Origin: Mycobacterium sp. DL99
GTDB lineage: Bacteria > Actinomycetota > Actinomycetes > Mycobacteriales > Mycobacteriaceae
Assembly (NCBI RefSeq): GCF_004762045.1
Contig: NZ_SJOM01000007.1
Span: 3,131,920 to 3,195,919, forward strand
Direction of reading: 5' to 3'
DNA: 64,000 nt
The notes under the pieces were generated by a model that worked only from the letters and a program-made list of their open reading frames with translations, had not been told where the DNA came from and did not search any database. This document shows positions 62,201 to 64,000 of this stretch, piece by piece (position 1 is the stretch's first letter; each line of letters starts with the position of its first letter). The translations under genes and the position numbers were made by a program.

Positions 62201-64000
62201 GAGACGACCGACGACCTGTGGCGGATCTCAGCGGACGGGCTGTCGGCGACCGGCGCGGCAGCGGCCATGCCCATGCCGTTGTCCCACACCGTGGCGCTCA
62301 ATGCGGGCACCATCGACACCGAGACCGGCCCGCAGTTGCAGGCGAACTGGACCTGGGCGCCGTCGACCGTCGATGGGGCACAGATCAACCGGCTCAGCGG
62401 GCTGTGGCTGGACGCCCTGGCCGGCATCTGCGAGCACGTGCGAAACGGTGGGGGCGGACTGACCCCGTCGGACATCGCGCCTGCCCGGCTCAGCCAGCAC
62501 GAGATCGATGAGTTGTCACGGCAGAACCGGGTGGCAGACATCCTGCCGCTGACCGCATTACAGCAGGGGCTCGTCTTTCACAGCAGCACCGTGCAGGGCT
62601 CCGATGACGACCTGTACGTGGTGCAGTTGGACATCACCGTCGCCGGTGCGCTCAACGAGCACCGGCTCCGGGATGCCGTGCAGGCAGTGGCCAACCGCCA
62701 TCCGCATCTCGCGGCCCGATTCTGCGAACAGTTCGACGAACCGGTGCAGGTCATCCCGGCTGATCCCGCCGCAGGGTGGCGCTATGTCGAATTGGGCGGC
62801 GCCGCAACCGAGGAGCAGATCCGGCAGGTATGCGCTGAGGAACGCGCCGCGGTCTGCGATCTGGCACATCCGCCGGCCTTCCGGGTGGCGGTCGTCCGCA
62901 CCGCACACAACAGCCACCGGGTGGTGCTCACCAATCATCACATCGTGCTCGATGGCTGGTCGCTGCCCATCCTGCTGCAGGAGATCTTCGCCTCCTACCA
63001 CGGTCACCGGCTGCCCGCGGCCACGCCGTATCGCAGCTTCATCAGGTGGCTGGCCGATCGCGACATCGAGGCAGCACATGCGGCCTGGCGTGAGGTGCTG
63101 GACGGTTTTGACACCCCCACCCTCGTCGACTCGTCGCAGAAGTCCGAGCCGGGGCAGCGCGGCGTGCGGGCACATCAACTGTCCGCGAAGATCACCCGGG
63201 CGGTCACCGAGCTCGCGCGCTCGCACCGCACCACCGCCAACATCGTGTTGCAGGGCGCATGGGCGCTCCTGCTGAACTCACTGACCGGCCAGCGTGACAT
63301 CGCCTTCGGCACCGTGGTCTCCGGGCGGCCGGCCGAGGTGGTCGGCGCGGAGTCGATGGTGGGCCTGCTGATCAATACGGTGCCGGTGCGCGCTGACATC
63401 ACCGCGGCGACCACCACCTCCGACCTGCTTGACCAGCTGCAACACGCTCAAACCAAGACTCTTGAGCACCAACATCTTTCGCTCAGCGAGATCCACCGCA
63501 TCACCGACCATGACCGGCTGTTCGACACCCTGTTCGTGTTCGAGAACTACCCGGTCGACACCGCTGCGTTATCCGGCGCCGGTGACGGCTTGGAGATCAT
63601 CGATTTCACCAGTCACGAATCGACCGACTACCCGCTGACGATGCAAGCGATACCCGGTGATGAACTTCGCCTGCGTCTCGAATACGACACCGCCGTCTTC
63701 GACACCGCCGACATCGATGTGCTCACCGAGCGGATCGAGGCTGTGCTGGAGGCGATGACGACCGATCCGGGTCGTGCGCTCTCGGCGGTGAGCCTCCTCG
63801 ACGAGGCCGAGCGCACGCGCCTTGCCCAGTGGGGCAATCGGGCGGTGCTGTCCAACCTGGCGCAGCCGGCGTCGGTGCCGGAGCTGTTCGCGGCGCAGGT
63901 GATGCGGGCGCCAGAGGCGGTGGCGCTGGTCTGTGGCGACCGGTCGCTGACGTATCGGGAACTCGATGAGTCCGCGAATCGGTTGGCGCACTTGCTCGTC
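50237..64000 (+). CDS. multimodular non-ribosomal peptide synthetase (Mps-like), 3' end beyond the window
   Basis: At least 4588 residues, ATG start, open to the window edge without a stop. It builds the peptide of the island's lipopeptide in the cytoplasm. Visible order: C-A-T-E, C-A-T, C-A-T-E, C-A(start). The first C domain begins [12 protein letters not shown] and has nothing before it, as in enzymes that start with a fatty acyl group. All four C domains keep HHxxxDG and the three T domains keep GGDS. It resembles the GPL synthetases Mps1/Mps2 but differs in E-domain pattern and first substrate code. No loading FAAL or reductase is in view. Confidence 0.93.
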   Translation, partial: MECDHERFPLTRGQLDIWLSEETGRVGVKWQLGMLARIDGAIEHHLLEQAIRHVVHEAEPLRATFSEVDGQVFQTVVDYPDVELARHDLTSSRDPKQDAYRVASSIRQTPMPLTGPLFKFALMQTRADEFYFFVCCHHIAIDGIGMGLVCHQIAAVYTAIAGAEPMPPAIFGSLKSLIDCESDYEATDDYLDDQAYWAANIPPESEPRHGLAPGVANQVAGYEPSAPIQLDPTVVARARDLAKALGVRRASVITAAYALLVQSEIGGSEVALDLPVSRRVRPEALMVPGMVSGVVPLMLDMSPQSTVAGLCEHVDRRFRGALDHQRFPLRAIENKSRFRGTGQPSARPAINFIPTIPRADFRDAPGWGTVTHTGLVDQFGLVFLKKDEDLFLSMTGVGQQFIGCDARDLADRFERVLNSMTADPGRQLATIDVRDELEELEGWGNQAALSRSVSVSLSIPELFAERVVRHPEAVAVSFGDSSMSYRGLDAAANRLAHLLVERGVGPGLRVALLFPRSVEAVVAIMGVLKTGAAYVPIDPSVPDARLDFVLSDSAPMAVVTTADLVDRLGGRGLTVIDVNDRAVYSQPCTALPMGPRPDDIAYLIYTSGTTGVPKGVAVAHRNVARLLRAVDADVELSAGQVWTQCHSLAFDFSVWEVFGALLHGGRLVVVPESVTRSPEEFHALLVDEHVSVLSQTPSAFYALQAVDTARPENRLALDAVVFGGEALEPQRLAPWLAEHPRLPRLINMYGITETTVHASFREITAADVGNAVSPIGVPLDDLAFFVLDDWLRPMPAGVVGELYVAGAGLAAGYVGRAGLSASRFVACPFGAPGQRMYRTGDLVCWGSDGQLQYLGRADEQVKIRGYRIELGEIESALTALDGVEQAVVIAREDRPGDKRLVGYITGTADPSAARAALGEKLPAYMVPTAVVAIEAVPLTVNGKLDKKALPAPEYQHIDDYRAPSTPTEEILAGIYAQILGLDRVGVDASFFELGGDSILSMQVASRARAAGLTCRPRDIFVQQTVARLAQVVESTGVTDEPADEGLGPVAATPIMRWLKNLGRADSPIDEFNQTVLLQAPAGVTEADVVVLLQALLDRHGMLRLRAEDDGAGGWSLTVPEAGSVDAAGCVHSVDVLSDDALVSVRSTLDPAAGAMLGALWVTSTSQLVLIVHHLAVDGVSWRILLEDLNVAWAQHGSGRPVTLVPAGMSFARWADLLSQAALNPHVVDQAHVWRQVAATPPALPASQPQVDTYETAGQLSMTLDAETSHMLLGEVPAAFHAGTQDILLIAFGLAVAEFSRSSAPIAIDVEGHGRQEDLADLGVTAGLDIDLSHTVGWFTAKYPVSFDFGGHLHGLPWTQVKAGDATLGAVVKAAKEQLRALPDGLTYGLLRYLNPEIELAGPDPAIAFNYLGRLGGAVGDASGDVWRMRSEGLSLTRLAGAVPTPLGHTLELNAATVDTDTGVLLNADWTWAHSVLDRTEVSRLGQLWFDALAGICAHVRNGGGGLTPSDIAPAALSQQQIDELSRQHRISDVLPLTPLQQGLLFHAGTARGSRDVYAMQLDIALSGPLDQERLGEAVQAVVRRHPHLVARFFEKFEQPVQVVPADPVAPWRCIELDVNGIGVDQQIQDICAVERAAVCDLENQPAFRACVIRIADDRYRFVLTAHHIVLDGWSMPILLQEIFAGFGGQRLPAAAPYRRFVTWLGERDRAGSHEVWREMLAGFDTPTLVGPADRNRLGQRGIETFRLPEETTRAIGELARTHHSTTNVVLQGAWALLLSSLTGQHDVAFGTTVSGRPADVEGSDSMVGLLINTLPVRATVKPNTTTADLLRQLQGAHNDTLEHQHVALSDIHRISGQDRLFDTLLVFENYPIDTTALSGVDGLAVTGFDFRESNHYPLAVQALPGRESGSRVEREMQLRVEYDTEVFAPVAVEALVERLKAVLAAMTSDPERPLSSVDLLGDAEHARLNEWSHRAVLTEPVTAKSIPALFAEQVASTPDAVAVTFEGRSMTYRELDEAANRFARVLSAHGAGPGEVVALLFSRSTEAIVAIVAVLKTGAAYVPIDPALPVARIAFMLEDAEPIVAVTAAGGRSLLDGIDVPVIDIDDAAEGRPGTAMQAPSPDDTAYIIYTSGTTGVPKGVAIPHRNVPGLFGSLDDNVSSGPGQVWTQWHSYSFDVSVWEIFGALLHGARLLVVPESVAASPDDFHDLLVAEHVTVLSQTPSAAGMISPQGLESAALVVAGEACPPELVDRWAPGRVMINAYGPTEATVYASISAPLTPGSVVPIGAPVAGGALFILDSWLRPVAPGVVGELYIAGRGVGTGYWRRAGLTSSRFVACPFGAPGTRMYRTGDLVRWGLDGQVQYLGRADEQVKIRGYRIELGEVQAALAAVDGVTQAVVIAREDDRAALRLVGYVTGTAEPGQIRARLAERLPSYMVPSAVMAIDAVPLTVNGKLDRRALPAPDYLDTDHYRAPANPVEEILADIYARVLGLARVGIDDSFFDLGGDSLSAMRLVAAINTSLGAGITVGSLFDAPTVAQLALRVGGAEARLEPLVAAERPAVVPLSFAQSRLWFLDQLQGPSPVYNMTAAFRLTGALDVEALSAALADVVARHESLRTLFAAPDGIPRQIVMASGHAELGWEVVDASGWTPAQVQAGIEAASRHTFDLSAEIPLRAKLFRLADDEHVLVAVVHHIAADGWSVTPLVADLGVAYANRCAGQAADWAPLAVQYADYTLWQRAQFGDFEDSQSRIATQLSYWRDALADMPERIDLPTDRPYPLMTDQRGATMRVDWPAGLQQQVARVAREHNATTFMVVQAALLTLLSKLGASSDVAVGFPIAGRRDPALDELVGFFVNTLVLRVDLAGDPTVTEVLAQVRARSLAAFDNQDVPFEVLVEQLNPTRSLAHHPLIQVALAWQNFAGHDVNDSAAGMALGDVQVTRMPVDTHTARMDLNFSLAERRTESGEPAGIGGTVEFRTDVFDADTIETLIARLQRVLTSMTADPTARLSSVDLLGEDEHARLADLGNLETLTRPAPRPISVPALFAEHVSRTPEAVALTAGERSWTYRDLDESANRLAHLLIGRGAGPGQCVALLFNRSAEAIIAILAILKTGAAYLPIDPVVPDARLEFVLTDAGPVAAVTTTDLADRLQGHGVAVVDVSEIGTLALQPSGEMPAPHADDIAYLIYTSGTTGVPKGVAVTHHNVTQLLESLDAGLPRPGVWPQCHSLAFDVSVWEIFGALLRGGRVVVVPEDITVSPDDFHALLVGERVDVLTQTPSAVRALPTEGLESAALVVVGEACSPEVVDQWAPGRVMINAYGPTETTMCVAISAPLEAGHGVPIGSPVPGAALLVLDEWLRPVPAGVIGELYVAGAGLGYGYVGRTGLTASRFVACPFGGLGTRMYRTGDLVCWRPDGQLQYLGRADEQVKIRGYRIELGEVQAALAVLDGVEQVAVIAREDRPGDKRLVGYITGTGEPASLRAELADRLPAYMVPGAVVVLDALPLTVNGKLDTRALPAPDYGSGDAYRAPTDAVEEVLTDIYAQVLGLERVGVDDSFFDLGGDSILSMQVVARARAAGLVCRPRDVFVEQTVARLARVAEVAGGSHGPVDEGVGPVPATPIIRWLNNVESTGPVDEFNQTVLVQAPAGVSEADVVILLQALIDRHGMLRLRAGRDGADDWSLTVPEPGSVDARECVRSVGTLTDEALVAARSRLNPATGVMLSALWVNSTSQLVLVVHHLAVDAVSWRIMLEDLNIAWSQHRGGQPVALPPAGTSFARWSELLHAHAGHPDVVAQADAWRQVAATPAALPTVQPDVDTYETAGQLRVSLDAETTRMLLGEVPTAFHAGVQDILLIAFGLAVAEFSGALGTPGRPIAVDVEGHGRQEELADLDGSADLTIDLSRTVGWFTAKYPVAMNFGDDVSGLSWSQVVTGDAALGAAIKDAKEQVRSLPDPLTYGLLRYLNADVDLDGVDPTIGFNYLGRLGGGAAETTDDLWRISADGLSATGAAAAMPMPLSHTVALNAGTIDTETGPQLQANWTWAPSTVDGAQINRLSGLWLDALAGICEHVRNGGGGLTPSDIAPARLSQHEIDELSRQNRVADILPLTALQQGLVFHSSTVQGSDDDLYVVQLDITVAGALNEHRLRDAVQAVANRHPHLAARFCEQFDEPVQVIPADPAAGWRYVELGGAATEEQIRQVCAEERAAVCDLAHPPAFRVAVVRTAHNSHRVVLTNHHIVLDGWSLPILLQEIFASYHGHRLPAATPYRSFIRWLADRDIEAAHAAWREVLDGFDTPTLVDSSQKSEPGQRGVRAHQLSAKITRAVTELARSHRTTANIVLQGAWALLLNSLTGQRDIAFGTVVSGRPAEVVGAESMVGLLINTVPVRADITAATTTSDLLDQLQHAQTKTLEHQHLSLSEIHRITDHDRLFDTLFVFENYPVDTAALSGAGDGLEIIDFTSHESTDYPLTMQAIPGDELRLRLEYDTAVFDTADIDVLTERIEAVLEAMTTDPGRALSAVSLLDEAERTRLAQWGNRAVLSNLAQPASVPELFAAQVMRAPEAVALVCGDRSLTYRELDESANRLAHLLV
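50255..54740 (+). other. NRPS module 1: C(starter)-A-T-E
   Basis: C domain with active H138 (HHIAIDG). A domain from about residue 457 with YTSGTTG near 601; hand-read specificity positions D-F-W-S-V-G-M-V-H plus the A10 Lys resemble threonine codes. T domain LGGDSI with phosphopantetheine Ser997. E domain with [10 protein letters not shown] at 1172-1181. The E domain should give a D-residue, D-allo-Thr if the code is right. The substrate call is by eye only. Confidence 0.8.
54817..57870 (+). other. NRPS module 2: C-A-T (no epimerase)
   Basis: The C domain starts [14 protein letters not shown], the type found after E domains, with active H1667 (HHIVLDG). Hand-read A-domain positions are D-V-W-S-V-A-A-V-Y-K, for which I know no match. 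The T domain is LGGDSL with Ser2508; the Leu instead of Ile after Ser fits a T domain that does not feed an E domain. The next C domain follows directly, so this residue should stay L. Confidence 0.78.
57922..62440 (+). other. NRPS module 3: C-A-T-E
   Basis: The C domain starts [15 protein letters not shown], the usual type accepting an L-residue, with H2694 (HHIAADG). Hand-read A positions are D-V-W-T-V-V-A-M-C-K, sharing six of ten with the GrsA phenylalanine code, so a hydrophobic or aromatic residue is possible. T domain LGGDSI, Ser3563. The E domain reads [10 protein letters not shown] at 3737-3746, with Ala where the E domain of module 1 has Gly. Confidence 0.78.
62527..64000 (+). other. 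NRPS module 4: C and start of A (cut by window edge)
   Basis: The C domain starts [14 protein letters not shown], the type following an E domain, with active H4235 (HHIVLDG). The A domain begins at about residue 4547 (VPELFAAQV) and is cut before its core motifs. The sequence is very like the C domain of module 2. Confidence 0.85.

Larger units (their letters stand above)
53200..63830 (+). repeat. duplicated T-E-C block inside the NRPS gene
   Basis: About 2.9 kb from the T domain of module 1 through the C domain of module 2 (about 53200-56100) is repeated from the T domain of module 3 through the C domain of module 4 (about 60890-63830). Long runs are nearly identical in DNA, for example the starts of the two E domains at 53445 and 61139. 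The interposed module 2 A-T and module 3 C-A are not part of the repeat. Confidence 0.7.

Noticed and set aside
1..64000. Search by eye for tRNA, rRNA, CRISPR arrays, insertion sequences and phage genes
   Set aside because: No cloverleaf with anticodon arm, no regularly spaced short repeats, and no transposase or integrase motif was recognised. A tRNAscan or ISfinder search could still find something short.
50237..64000. Idea that the NRPS is simply the M. smegmatis-type mps1
   Set aside because: The threonine-like code in module 1, the lack of an epimerase in module 2 and at least four modules in one chain do not fit the classical product, so the symbol mps1 was not applied.

Overview
This window is a high-GC actinobacterial chromosome segment, almost certainly from a rapidly growing Mycobacterium (Mycolicibacterium). 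The evidence is the gene content (mmpS/mmpL pairs, a mycobacterial MHB haemophore-like protein, glycopeptidolipid-type glycosyltransferases, Gap proteins and a Dps2-type ferritin) together with GTG/TTG starts. From memory, the backbone also follows the Mycobacterium tuberculosis order Rv1614 to Rv1625c.

Left part (1-27.8 kb), core backbone. lgt carries a very long acidic repetitive tail and is followed by a TM2-domain protein, a DUF2752 protein, gltB-gltD, pyk and tesB. On the minus strand there follow a DUF308 protein, then cydA-cydB-cydD-cydC and a DUF4190 protein, with a candidate Crp site upstream of cydA. Next come a polar amino-acid ABC transporter (binding lipoprotein, permease, ATPase), a rhodanese-type sulfurtransferase, a MacS-like sensor kinase with its LuxR-type regulator, a DUF2339 membrane protein, a Dps2-like ferritin, and on the minus strand the orthologue of the membrane adenylyl cyclase Rv1625c.

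Right part (about 27.9-64 kb), accessory island. The order leaves the backbone after the cyclase. A secreted Pro/Ala-rich protein is followed by mmpS-mmpL-mmpL, an MHB haem-binding-like secreted protein, a sulfotransferase, a condensation-fold acyltransferase, three paralogous glycosyltransferases, three unrelated methyltransferases, two Gap-like membrane proteins on the opposite strand, a cytochrome P450, an MbtH protein and a giant NRPS that runs off the right edge (at least 4588 residues). This is the parts list of a glycopeptidolipid (GPL) pathway: NRPS plus MbtH make a lipopeptide, glycosyltransferases and methyltransferases decorate it, and MmpS/MmpL/Gap export it. It departs from the classical GPL system in several ways. 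The NRPS reads C-A-T-E / C-A-T / C-A-T-E / C-A..., its first A domain has a threonine-like specificity code instead of phenylalanine, and a sulfotransferase, a P450 and a second Gap are built in. It probably makes an uncharacterised sulfated or otherwise modified GPL-like glycolipopeptide. No sugar-nucleotide, FAAL, polyketide or PapA genes are seen here; they may lie beyond the right edge or elsewhere in the genome.

No rRNA, tRNA, CRISPR array, insertion sequence or phage gene was recognised.
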